Source: an uncultured Pseudoxanthomonas sp.
GTDB taxonomy: Bacteria > Pseudomonadota > Gammaproteobacteria > Xanthomonadales > Xanthomonadaceae
Length of the DNA stretch: 64,000 nt
Assembly (NCBI GenBank): GCA_946479745.1
Contig: CAMLGZ010000019.1
Coordinates: forward strand, 1-64,000
Direction: 5' to 3'
Part shown: positions 8,710-16,309 of the stretch, in pieces
Layout of the letters: the number at the start of each line of letters is the position of its first letter
Position numbering within the stretch: the first letter of the stretch is position 1
Position numbers and translations under genes: made by a program
Notes under the pieces: generated by a model
Told to the model about the DNA's origin: nothing
Database searches by the model: none
Seen by the model: only the letters and a program-made list of their open reading frames with translations

Positions 8710-9300
8710 ATGGACCACCGTATTCCCGCCCTCGTCCCGGCACTGTTTCTGCTTGCTTCCACGGCCATGGCCCAGCAGGCGCGTCCGGCCGATGCCCCGC
8801 AGATAGACTCGCCAAAAACTTTCTCCGCCAAAGGACTGGCGTTCGAATATCCGGGCAACTGGAGCGAAATCAGCCATGAGGAAGTCGAGGGCAGCAGTTG
8901 CTACAACGTCTACCTGGAAGCCGATAAAACCGAATTCGAAGTACTCAACCTGGATGCCCACGTCATCGCCTGTCGAAACGAAGATGCGACGGACCCGCAA
9001 GAGTATGTCGACTACCTGGTCACCGCCACGCAGACGAGCGACGGCGGCGAATATGACCGGACCGAAGTTGTTCCGCGCAAATACGGCAAGCACGAGTTGT
9101 TCGCGGCGCATTATCGGGACAAGGTCGAGCAGATCGGGCCTTTGTACAGCCGGCATCTGGTGATGCTGGGCAGCGCAGCCTGCGCCGATGGATGGACGTG
9201 CTATGCCTATACGCAAAACCTGCAGGTCAACGAACCCATGGCGGGCAAGGCATTCGCCCTGATCCTGGATACGGTCAAATACACGCCGGCAAACGAGTAA
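8710..9300 (+). CDS. Secreted hypothetical protein, 196 aa
   Basis: I do not recognise the family. There is a clear signal peptide (PALVPALFLLASTAMAQ) and a mature part of about 175 residues with a beta-rich pattern (FEYPGNWSEISHEEV), reminiscent of small periplasmic proteins with a PsbP/DUF1795-like 'GLAFEYPxxW' opening. There are four cysteines in the mature part, suggesting disulphides. AAGGAAG precedes the ATG at 8710. It follows amn by 35 bp and precedes the DUF924 gene by four bp, so the three probably form one transcript. Confidence 0.7.
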   Translation: MDHRIPALVPALFLLASTAMAQQARPADAPQIDSPKTFSAKGLAFEYPGNWSEISHEEVEGSSCYNVYLEADKTEFEVLNLDAHVIACRNEDATDPQEYVDYLVTATQTSDGGEYDRTEVVPRKYGKHELFAAHYRDKVEQIGPLYSRHLVMLGSAACADGWTCYAYTQNLQVNEPMAGKAFALILDTVKYTPANE

Positions 9301-9304
9301 CCGC

Positions 9305-9841
9305 ATGGAACCGAATGCCTTGCTGGATTTCTGGCGGACCGCCGGCGCCGAGAAATGGTTCGTGCGCGACGCCGCATTCGATGCCGCATTCGCCGATGGG
9401 TTCGACGACGCGCATTTCGCCGCCGCCCGCCGCGAACTGGAAAGCTGGATGGACAGTGCCGAAGGGGCGCTGGCGCTGACGTTGCTGTTGGACCAGTTTC
9501 CGCGCAATTGTTTTCGCGGTAGCGCGCATTCCTATGCGACCGATGGATTGGCGCGGCATTACGCGCGACGGGCGATCGATGCGGGTTTCGATGTTCGGGT
9601 GGACGCAGCGCTGCGGATGTTCTTCTATCTGCCGTTCGAGCATTCCGAAGCAATGGCCGATCAGGATTACGCAATGGAGTTGTTCGGCAGGATCGGCGAT
9701 GCGGAGCTGATGAAGTATGCGGTGCTGCATCGGGATCTGATTGCGCGATTTGGGCGGTTTCCGCATCGGAACAAGGCGTTGGGGCGGGAATCGACGCGGG
9801 AAGAGTTGGACTATCTGGCCAGTGGTGGATTCAGCGGCTAG
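9305..9841 (+). CDS. DUF924 family protein
   Basis: DUF924 proteins are all-helical, TPR-like cytoplasmic proteins of unknown biochemical role. The diagnostic sequence is present: LLDFWRTAGAEKWF at the N terminus, LTLLLDQFPRNCFRGSAHSYATD in the middle, MFFYLPFEHSE, and RFGRFPHRNKALGRESTREEL near the C terminus. The length (178 aa) is normal. The ATG follows the previous stop by four bases. It is probably the last gene of the unit starting with amn, and a family D repeat follows. Confidence 0.88.
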   Translation: MEPNALLDFWRTAGAEKWFVRDAAFDAAFADGFDDAHFAAARRELESWMDSAEGALALTLLLDQFPRNCFRGSAHSYATDGLARHYARRAIDAGFDVRVDAALRMFFYLPFEHSEAMADQDYAMELFGRIGDAELMKYAVLHRDLIARFGRFPHRNKALGRESTREELDYLASGGFSG

Positions 9842-9849
9842 ACGCTTTT

Positions 9850-9963
9850 CCCTTCTCCCTCCGGGAGAAGGTGGCGCGAAGCGACGGACGAGGGTACGGC
9901 GCGAGCGCCAGCAATCGGATGCTCCGTACCCTCACCCCAACCCCTCTCCCGGTGGGAGAGGGG
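9850..9963. repeat. Inverted repeat, family D (TTCTCCCTCCGGGAGAAGG type)
   Basis: Each end is a small hairpin (CTCCCTCCGGGAG and CTCTCCCGGTGGGAGAG), and the interior reads GGACGAGGGTAC against GTACCCTCACC. It lies between convergent genes. Related copies lie at 18838-19001, 22450-22585 and 26392-26527; one arm only is seen near 15963-16005. Confidence 0.85.
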
Positions 9964-9975
9964 CTCAAGATTCAA

Positions 9976-10905
9976 TCAATACTTAGTGAGCCCCGAATCC
10001 ATCTCGTCAGCCCAGGCATTGGTGCCGCCGACTACGTTGTAGACGTTGGAGAAACCCAGCGCACGGAATTCTTCTGCGGCCTGCTGGCTGCGTCCGCCGC
10101 TGCGGCACAGGAAGGCGATGGCGGTGTCTTTCGGCAAAGCTTCCAGTTCGGCGCGGCCGTTGCCGTCAAACGTCTTGAACGGCAACTTCACCGCGGCGAT
10201 TGCGCGCTCTTCGGCAGGGCGTACGTCCACCAGCAGTACTTCACCAGCAGCCACGCGCACATCGGCTTCCGCCGGCGAGAGCGTCTGCACCGGTTTGGGC
10301 GCGTTCGGATTGTCGATGGCCAGGCCTTTGCCGCGGATATCGTCCACCCAGTCGATGGTGATGCCCTCGGCGCGGCGCGCGCTGGCCAGGTCGAACTGGA
10401 TGCGCACGCCGTTGGATTCGGCGGCGACGGCGTTGGCGTCGAACTGCGCCAGCTGGAAGTTGGGCTGGAACTGCGCGTTGATCGAAAGCGCCAGCGCGCC
10501 GCCCGGGCCGGCATCGGCCGCCGCGTTGGACAACATCTCGGCTGCAGCCGGGGTGATGGTGATCTTCGGCGGCGTGCGGTCGGGCGCGGCGACGCCGAGC
10601 AGCGAGGCCAATTCGCCGGAGTTGCTCATCTGTTCGATGATGTCGCTGCCGCCCACCAGTTCGCCGTCGATATACAGCTGCGGGATGGTCGGCCAATCGC
10701 CATAAGCCTTGATGCCTTCGCGGATGTCCTGGTCGGCGAGCACGTTGACGTGCGCGTAGTCGACGCCCAGCGTGGACAGCGCGCCCACTGCTTTGGCGGA
10801 GAACCCGCACTGCGGCATGTTCGGCTGGCCTTTCATGAACAGCACGACGCGGTTGGACTGCAGCAGGGATTCGATACGGGAACGCAGGGCGGGGTCGAGG
10901 GACAT
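9976..10905 (-). CDS. Monothiol glutaredoxin - cysteine-less HesB-like - rhodanese fusion
   Basis: Three domains are visible. Residues 1-105 are a Grx4-type monothiol glutaredoxin with CGFS at 33-36 (FMKGQPNMPQCGFS) and WPTIPQLYIDGELVGG; such proteins carry [2Fe-2S] clusters. Residues about 115-205 read like a HesB/IscA-type domain (ITITPAAAEML ... DWVDDIRGKGLAIDNPN) but contain none of the usual cysteines. Residues about 210-309 are a rhodanese domain with active loop CRSGGRS. The combination suggests iron-sulphur or sulphur trafficking in the cytoplasm. ATG 10914 is an alternative start. It is divergent from the deacetylase gene, with only 57 bp between starts. Confidence 0.88.
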   Translation of the reverse strand: MSLDPALRSRIESLLQSNRVVLFMKGQPNMPQCGFSAKAVGALSTLGVDYAHVNVLADQDIREGIKAYGDWPTIPQLYIDGELVGGSDIIEQMSNSGELASLLGVAAPDRTPPKITITPAAAEMLSNAAADAGPGGALALSINAQFQPNFQLAQFDANAVAAESNGVRIQFDLASARRAEGITIDWVDDIRGKGLAIDNPNAPKPVQTLSPAEADVRVAAGEVLLVDVRPAEERAIAAVKLPFKTFDGNGRAELEALPKDTAIAFLCRSGGRSQQAAEEFRALGFSNVYNVVGGTNAWADEMDSGLTKY

Positions 10906-10962
10906 CGGGGACATACCGGCTTTCGGGACCGCCGATTTTACGCTGCATGGCATGATTGCGGC

Positions 10963-11769
10963 ATGACCATGCCTAAAACACTGAGTAGCACGCTGAATAG
11001 CGCACTGCATCGTGTCCCCCGAAGGCCGCATGCGTGGATCTGGATCGCGATCGCCCTGCATCTGGCTGTGATCGCGGTCTGGTGGTGCTGGGGCTGGGCG
11101 TTTGGCCTGGCGAGCCTGTTCGCTACCCACATGCTGTTCCTATGGGGAACGATGCGGCCGCAATCGCGGCTCTTCAGCCCCGTGCTGAGTCGCTTGCCGA
11201 CCGAGCGGAAAGCGGTCTGGCTGACCGTGGACGACGGCCCGTCGCATGAGACGCAGGCCTTGCTGGACCTGCTGGATCGCCACGGCGCCAGGGCTACGTT
11301 CTTCCTGGTGGCCGACCGCGCGGCGGCGCAGCCCGAACTGGCGCGCGAGATCCTGCGGCGCGGCCACGGCATCGGCAACCACAGCAGTACGCATCCGCAA
11401 GCCTGGTTCTGGGCATTGGGGCCGCGCCGCATGGCAGCGGAGATAGACCAGGCGCAAGCGACTTTGCGCGATGTCACCGGGCAGACGCCGCGCTGGTTCC
11501 GCGCGGTGGTCGGCATGGCCAATCCGTTCGTATCGGCGTCATTGAAGAAGAACGGGCTGGCGCGCGTGGCCTGGAGCGCGCGCGGATTCGATGGCGTGCG
11601 GGGCGAGCCGGACAGCGTGGTGGCGCGCATCGTTGGCGCGTTGGGGCCCGGCGCGATCGTGCTGCTGCATGAAGGCGCGCCGCATGGCAACAACCTGGCC
11701 ATCATCGAGGGCGTGCTGAAGGCCATGCGCGAACGGGAATACACCGCCGTGTTGCCCGAGAATATGTAG
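10963..11769 (+). CDS. Polysaccharide deacetylase (NodB domain), membrane-anchored
   Basis: This is a carbohydrate esterase family 4-type deacetylase. After a basic N terminus come one or two hydrophobic segments (about residues 25-65, WIWIAIALHLAVIAVWWCWG), so it is likely anchored in the inner membrane. The NodB signatures are LTVDDGPSHETQALL (metal-binding Asp) and GIGNHSSTHP (His-His). The usual later RxP-type motif is loosely kept in TPRWFRAVVGMANPF. Length is 268 aa. The substrate (peptidoglycan, chitin oligosaccharide or a lipid-linked sugar) cannot be told. It is divergent from the glutaredoxin fusion; a family A repeat follows. Confidence 0.85.
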   Translation: MTMPKTLSSTLNSALHRVPRRPHAWIWIAIALHLAVIAVWWCWGWAFGLASLFATHMLFLWGTMRPQSRLFSPVLSRLPTERKAVWLTVDDGPSHETQALLDLLDRHGARATFFLVADRAAAQPELAREILRRGHGIGNHSSTHPQAWFWALGPRRMAAEIDQAQATLRDVTGQTPRWFRAVVGMANPFVSASLKKNGLARVAWSARGFDGVRGEPDSVVARIVGALGPGAIVLLHEGAPHGNNLAIIEGVLKAMREREYTAVLPENM

Positions 11770-11802
11770 GCCCCTTCGATGCCTTCCCGGATGCGCATAT
11801 GC

Positions 11803-11868
11803 GTAGGAGCGACGTGAGTCGCGAAACGTAAACCGCGCGGTATCAGTCGCGACTCACGTCGCTCCTAC
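11803..11868. repeat. Inverted repeat, family A, second copy
   Basis: Arms GTAGGAGCGACGTGAGTCGC and the mirror enclose about 25 bases. It separates the convergent deacetylase and methyltransferase genes and is a diverged copy of the element at 667-743. Confidence 0.85.
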
Positions 11869-11874
11869 GACGTT

Positions 11875-12624
11875 CTACGCCGCTGACGTACGGTTGGCCA
11901 CGATCAGCCAGTTGTTGAAGGGCGTGTTGCCATAGAGCGGTGCGAAGCTTACTTGCAGTCCGGCCGTATCCAGTTGCATGCGCAGCTCATCGGCGTCGGG
12001 ATAGCACTTCGGCCGGAACTGCATCCAGCCGATCAGGTTGGCCAGGCGGTCGGTCAGGCGACTGGTGCGGCCGCGGTGGCTGTCGTCGCCCAGTGCGGTG
12101 CGGATCACCAGGCGTGCGCCAGGGGTGAGCATGGCGATGGCATCGGCGATCAGGGTGGCTTGTTCGTCGGCGCTGAGGTACTGCAACACGTCCAGGATCG
12201 CGACGCTGCCCGAATGCACAGGCGGACCCAGCGCAAGATCGACCACGTCGAAGGCCACTTCACGCAATCCATTTCTCTGCGCCACCCTGGCCGCACGCGC
12301 GATCTTGGCAGCGTCGTTGTCCACGCCACGATAGGCCATGGCCTGTCCGTCCAGGCGCAAGGCATGGGCCAACAGCCCCAGGCCACAGCCCAGGTCCAGC
12401 ACCGGCGCGTTGCTGCCCCGCAAAGCCTGCAGCACGCCCGGATACAGCGGGTCGCTGCTGAGCTTGGAGCGCGTGTAGTAGTAGTCCCAGCGATTTCCCA
12501 GCGGATGCCGCGGCAGGAAGGCGCGCGCGATGCGCGTGGCGGCGGCGCGATCGAAGGGTCGCGTGGAGGCGTTCAAGAAGCGGCCAACAGTTGGCGGGCG
12601 ACGGGTAATGCGAGGCGGGTCCAC
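11875..12624 (-). CDS. Class I SAM-dependent methyltransferase
   Basis: The Rossmann motif I is VLDLGCGLGLLAHAL, followed by an acidic motif II (YRGVDNDAAKI) and motif III-IV (AFDVVDLALG ... AILDVLQYLS), as in class I methyltransferases. The substrate is unknown. The GTG at 12624 would make it overlap the esterase gene by 52 bases. An alternative TTG at 12576 overlaps the esterase stop as TTGA and would remove 16 residues that look like read-through of the neighbour, so the start is uncertain. Tight linkage to a GDSL esterase, as in some lipid or secondary-metabolite loci, is suggestive only. Confidence 0.85.
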   Translation of the reverse strand: MDPPRITRRPPTVGRFLNASTRPFDRAAATRIARAFLPRHPLGNRWDYYYTRSKLSSDPLYPGVLQALRGSNAPVLDLGCGLGLLAHALRLDGQAMAYRGVDNDAAKIARAARVAQRNGLREVAFDVVDLALGPPVHSGSVAILDVLQYLSADEQATLIADAIAMLTPGARLVIRTALGDDSHRGRTSRLTDRLANLIGWMQFRPKCYPDADELRMQLDTAGLQVSFAPLYGNTPFNNWLIVANRTSAA

Positions 12625-13226
12625 TGTGCGTACATCGCAGCCGAAGGATGGAGGCCGTCATCGACCAGCATCGCCACTTCGGCACCGTGCTCGCGGCTGA
12701 CTGGGGTGACGTCGACGAAGGCGATTCCACGTTCCCGGCACACCTCGCGGGCGGCAAAGTTGAAGGCGTCGATCTCCGCGCCGATACGCACGGCGCCCCG
12801 CGCATCGCCGACCGCGAACGGAGTGATTCCCCAATCGGGAATGGACAGCACCATGACCCGCTCGCGCCGCCACTGCGCGAAACCCGTGGCACGCTCCAGC
12901 AGTTGGGAAAACTGCGTGCGGTACTCGGTCACTTCGCGGCTCCGGTACTGGTTGTTGACCCCGATCAGCAGGCTGACCAGGTCGTACTCGGCCAACGGGT
13001 GCACCGCATCGATGGCCGCATCCAATTCGTCGGTGGTCCAGCCGGTCTGGGCGATGATGCGCGGGTCGGCCAACGGGATACTGTCTGCACGCAGCGCGTG
13101 CGCCAACTGCACGGGCCAGCGGCCGGATTCGGGCACGCCTTCGCCGATGGTGTAGGAATCACCGAGGGCCAGGTAGCGCAGCTCAGTGGCTGCGGCTTCG
13201 GTCTTGGTGCGGAAAAGCTCAACCAT
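12573..13226 (-). CDS. SGNH/GDSL-type esterase
   Basis: This is a predicted lipase/acylhydrolase of the SGNH fold. Block I is ALGDSYTIGEG (nucleophile Ser), block III is LIGVNNQYR (oxyanion Asn) and block V is DDGLHPSAAMY (Asp and His). There is no signal peptide, so it is probably cytoplasmic. I chose ATG 13226. The in-frame ATG at 13238 lies in the GGGATGAC edge of the family C repeat and would add four residues. Its 3' end overlaps the methyltransferase gene. Confidence 0.87.
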   Translation of the reverse strand: MVELFRTKTEAAATELRYLALGDSYTIGEGVPESGRWPVQLAHALRADSIPLADPRIIAQTGWTTDELDAAIDAVHPLAEYDLVSLLIGVNNQYRSREVTEYRTQFSQLLERATGFAQWRRERVMVLSIPDWGITPFAVGDARGAVRIGAEIDAFNFAAREVCRERGIAFVDVTPVSREHGAEVAMLVDDGLHPSAAMYAQWTRLALPVARQLLAAS

Positions 13227-13230
13227 TCTT

Positions 13231-13338
13231 GTCGTCATCCCAGCGAACGCTGGAATCCATTTTGACTTTGTTTTTGATGGCCGGACGGACGAGCAACGGC
13301 AAGATCAAGATGGATCCCAGCTTGCGCTGGGATGACGG
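13231..13338. repeat. Inverted repeat, family C, second copy
   Basis: Arms GTCATCCCAGCGAACGCTGG and CCAGCTTGCGCTGGGATGAC enclose about 65 bases. It lies between alaA and the esterase gene on the same strand, abutting the esterase start just as the copy at 6172-6277 abuts an amidohydrolase start. Confidence 0.87.
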
Positions 13339-13346
13339 CAAAACAA

Positions 13347-14651
13347 TCACGCCGCCGCAGGCCGCGACTTCGCCTTGCTTGCCGTAATCGGCACCACCTT
13401 GGTCACCGCCTCGGCACGCCGCGCCAGCACGCGCTCGATGCGGGCGAACACTTCGCGCATCGTTTCGGCTTCCGGCAACAGGGTCACGCGGAAATGGTTG
13501 CGGTAGGGCACGTTGAAGCTGGAACCCGGCACCACCAGCACGCCTTCGGTTTCCATCAGCTCCAGGGCGAAATCATGATCGTCGAAACCCTTGGCCGCGG
13601 CACCGACCACGGCCGGGAACGCGTACAGCGCGCCGGCGGGCGCAACAAGTTCCAGATGCTCGCTGGCTGCGCAGGCTTCGATCACGGCGCGGCGCGTTTC
13701 GTACAAGCGTCCGCCCGGTGCGCACAGCGCGGAAATCGTGTCGGGACCGTTGACCGCCGCTTCGACCGCGTACTGCCCCGGCACGTTGGCGCACAGGCGC
13801 AGCGCGCCCAGCAGGTCCATCGCATGGTGGAAGTTGCCGACCGCTTCGCCGTCGCCCGACAGCACCGCCCAGCCCACGCGCCAGCCGCAGGCGCGGTGCA
13901 CCTTGCTCAGGCCGCTGAAGGTCAGGCACGGCACATCGCCGGCCAGCGGTGCGACCGGCTGGAACTTCGCCTGGTCGTACAGCACCTGGTCGTAGATCTC
14001 ATCGACCAGCAGCAGCAGCTTGTGCTTGGCCGCCACGGCGACGATGCGCTCCAGCAGCTCGCGCGGATAAGTCGCGCCGGTGGGATTGTTGGGATTGATC
14101 AGCACGATGGCGCGGGTGCGCGAGGACACCAGCGTCTCGATCTCCACCGGGTCGGGCAGAAAATCGTTCTCCGGATCGCAGCGGTAGTACACCGGGCGGC
14201 CATCGTTGAGGATGGTGGCGGCCGACCACAACGGATAGTCGGGCGAAGGCACCAGCACTTCGTCGCCCGGGTTGAGCAGCGCGCGCAACGACAGGTCGAT
14301 CAGTTCGCTGACGCCATTGCCCATGAACACGCGGTCCGGATGCGCGTTGGGCGTGCCGCGGCGCTGGTAGGCGGCGGCGACGGCTTCGCGCGCGGCCGGC
14401 AGGCCTTGCTGGTGGGTGTAGGGGTCGGTGTGGTCGATGTCGCCGGTGATCGCGTGCTGCAGATGTTCAGGTGCGCGAAAACCGAAGGCGCCGGGATTGC
14501 CGATGTTCAACTTGATCAGCTTGCGGCCCTGGGCTTCCAGATCGCGCGCGCGCCGCGCCAGTTCGCCCCGGATCTCGTAGCGGACTTCGGACAGTCGCTC
14601 GCGGGTGGCCAGCACGTGGCTGCCTGGGGTTTTGCTGGACGGGGTGGACAT
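13347..14651 (-). CDS. alaA: Alanine transaminase AlaA family aminotransferase
   Basis: This is a fold-type I PLP aminotransferase that would interconvert pyruvate plus glutamate with alanine plus 2-oxoglutarate in the cytoplasm. The match to AlaA runs throughout: RYEIRGELARRARDLEAQG, KLNIGNPGAFGF, GNGVSELIDLSLRALLNPGDE, PDYPLW, LINPNNPTGATY, VDEIYDQVLYD, and the PLP lysine in SGLSKVHRACGWRVGW. The C terminus carries about 30 extra Lys/Ala-rich residues (TKVVPITASKAKSRPAAA). ATG 14651 gives the usual N terminus. It is divergent from rsgA, with a family E repeat between them. Confidence 0.92.
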   Translation of the reverse strand: MSTPSSKTPGSHVLATRERLSEVRYEIRGELARRARDLEAQGRKLIKLNIGNPGAFGFRAPEHLQHAITGDIDHTDPYTHQQGLPAAREAVAAAYQRRGTPNAHPDRVFMGNGVSELIDLSLRALLNPGDEVLVPSPDYPLWSAATILNDGRPVYYRCDPENDFLPDPVEIETLVSSRTRAIVLINPNNPTGATYPRELLERIVAVAAKHKLLLLVDEIYDQVLYDQAKFQPVAPLAGDVPCLTFSGLSKVHRACGWRVGWAVLSGDGEAVGNFHHAMDLLGALRLCANVPGQYAVEAAVNGPDTISALCAPGGRLYETRRAVIEACAASEHLELVAPAGALYAFPAVVGAAAKGFDDHDFALELMETEGVLVVPGSSFNVPYRNHFRVTLLPEAETMREVFARIERVLARRAEAVTKVVPITASKAKSRPAAA

Positions 14652-14720
14652 TGGCGCAGTCTGACGGCGGAAAGTAAGAAATCTTAGCGGAATTGCCGCG
14701 AAATGCGGTGAATGCTCGAG

Positions 14721-14799
14721 CCGTAGGTCGGGGCTACGCCCCCGACACGCGTAGCCCATCAGCACCAGCGCGTCGGGGGCGTAGCCCCGACCTACGGCC
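14721..14799. repeat. Inverted repeat, family E (GTAGGTCGGGGCTACGCC type)
   Basis: Arms CCGTAGGTCGGGGCTACGCC and its mirror flank about 30 bases. It sits in the divergent region between alaA and rsgA, so promoters must lie in or beside it. A compact copy with almost no spacer is at 19704-19752. Confidence 0.87.
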
Positions 14800-14812
14800 T
14801 ACAATGGCCCCC

Positions 14813-15910
14813 ATGCCTGAAAATCCCGTGGATTTCACCCCCCTGCGCCTGATCGGCTGGCCCTATGCCGGCCTGCCGGATGACCCTGCCTGGGCCGCAG
14901 CTTTTGCCGCGCACCCCAATGCCAAACCGGCCCGGGTCAGCGAGCAGCACCGGTCAGGGTATGTGGTGGCCGATGGGCCGGAAGCGGCGCTCAAGGCCGA
15001 ATCCCTGCCCGAATGGCAGAAGCCGCGGTTTCCTTCCCATGAGCGCGCCGCGGTCGGCGACTGGGTGCTGATGGAAGGCAAGAAGATCGTGGCCCTGCTG
15101 CCCCGGCATACCTCGATCAAACGCGGCGCGGCCGGCGAGCACTACCATCAGCAGGTGATCGCGGCCAACGTGGATACGGTGTTCATCGTCTGCGGACTGG
15201 ACGACGACTTCAATCCGCGCCGCATCGAGCGTTATCTGATGCTGGTCGGGGGAGGCGGCGCTGAACCGGTGGTGGTGCTGACCAAGGCCGACCAGACCGA
15301 TTACGCGCCCGAGGCGGTCGAGACGTTGGCCGAACTCGCTGCTCAGGACATCACCGTATGTGCGGTCAACGCCAAGGATCCGCAAAGTGTGGCGTCGTTG
15401 CACGGGTGGCTGGGGGCGGGCAAGACGGCGGTGCTGGTGGGTTCCTCGGGTGCGGGCAAGTCGACTCTGACCAACACGCTGCTGGGCATCGACAGGATGA
15501 AAACGGCAGCGGTGCGCGAAAACGATTCGCGCGGGCGCCACACCACCACTCACCGCGCGCTGATTCCTCTTCCCTCGGGCGCGTGCCTGATCGACACGCC
15601 CGGCATGCGCGAGTTGAAGCCGACAGGCGAGGAGGAGCTGTCGGAAAGCGGTTTCGCCGATATCGAGGCGTTGGCCGAGCAGTGCAAGTTCCGCGATTGT
15701 TCGCATCAGACCGAGCCGGGATGCGCGGTGCGTGCGGCGATCGAGCGGGGCGATATCGATGAGGAGCGTTTCATCAATTATCTGAAGCTGCGGGATGAGG
15801 TGGCGGCGGCGGCGGACAAGTTGGCGGCGCGGTTGGCGCAGAAATCCGAAGCCAGGGTGCAGGGCAAGGCGTTGAATAAGCGGTTGGATGATAAATACGG
15901 GAAGCGTTAG
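14813..15910 (+). CDS. rsgA: Ribosome small-subunit GTPase RsgA
   Basis: RsgA (YjeQ) is a GTPase acting late in 30S subunit maturation. The circularly permuted order is clear: an N-terminal OB-fold region (to about 115), the G4-like VVLTKADQTD, then G1 GSSGAGKSTLTNTLLG, a G2 region RGRHTTTHRAL and G3 DTPGMRELKP. A C-terminal zinc knuckle follows (CKFRDCSHQTEPGCAV), with the usual Cys-Cys-His-Cys set. Length is 365 aa. ATG 14804 is possible three residues earlier; neither start has a strong ribosome-binding site. Confidence 0.94.
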   Translation: MPENPVDFTPLRLIGWPYAGLPDDPAWAAAFAAHPNAKPARVSEQHRSGYVVADGPEAALKAESLPEWQKPRFPSHERAAVGDWVLMEGKKIVALLPRHTSIKRGAAGEHYHQQVIAANVDTVFIVCGLDDDFNPRRIERYLMLVGGGGAEPVVVLTKADQTDYAPEAVETLAELAAQDITVCAVNAKDPQSVASLHGWLGAGKTAVLVGSSGAGKSTLTNTLLGIDRMKTAAVRENDSRGRHTTTHRALIPLPSGACLIDTPGMRELKPTGEEELSESGFADIEALAEQCKFRDCSHQTEPGCAVRAAIERGDIDEERFINYLKLRDEVAAAADKLAARLAQKSEARVQGKALNKRLDDKYGKR

Positions 15911-16309
15911 GAGCATCGATAAGGCGCGTTTCATTCAGAAGGCGCAGATCTTTCAGAAAGAACCCTTCCCCCGCTTGCGGGGGAAGGTGCCGAAGGCGGA
16001 TGGGGGCGCTCTTGGCGAGATCTATCCGAACTAGAGCTAAGAGCGTTTCGCGCGTTGCGCGAGTCACTTTCTTTGCTTGTGCAAAGAAAGTAACCAAAGA
16101 AAGCACACCCTAACGGCGCGCCCAGCGATGAAGCCGCTGGGTCCGCAAGCGGGTCGGGAATTTCCGTAAGGCGCATCCTGCGCCTCCGGAAACGGCGCAC
16201 ATCCTTGTGCGCCGCCCCTGCGGGGTTTACCCGACCCGCTTGCCGCGCCTCACGGGACTTTTTTGGCAACTGCAACAGCAACAGCAAAATCAGAAGCAAG
16301 GTAGCCGAC
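15911..16309. other. Gene-free stretch with dispersed repeats
   Basis: I see no convincing gene. It holds a one-armed family D-like hairpin (CCCCCGCTTGCGGGGG, about 15967-15984). From about 16058 there is a second dispersed-type segment containing CACTTTCTTTGCTTGTGCAA, AAAGAAAGTAACC and several small GC hairpins (for example CTCCGGAAACGGCG). Such segments occur in many copies in Xanthomonad genomes. The promoter of the DUF1704 gene probably lies at its right end. Confidence 0.5.

Noticed and set aside
9842..9975. CRISPR-like appearance of the TTCTCCC/GGGAGAA repeats
   Set aside because: The units are single inverted repeats scattered between genes, not arrays of direct repeats with spacers, and no cas genes are present.
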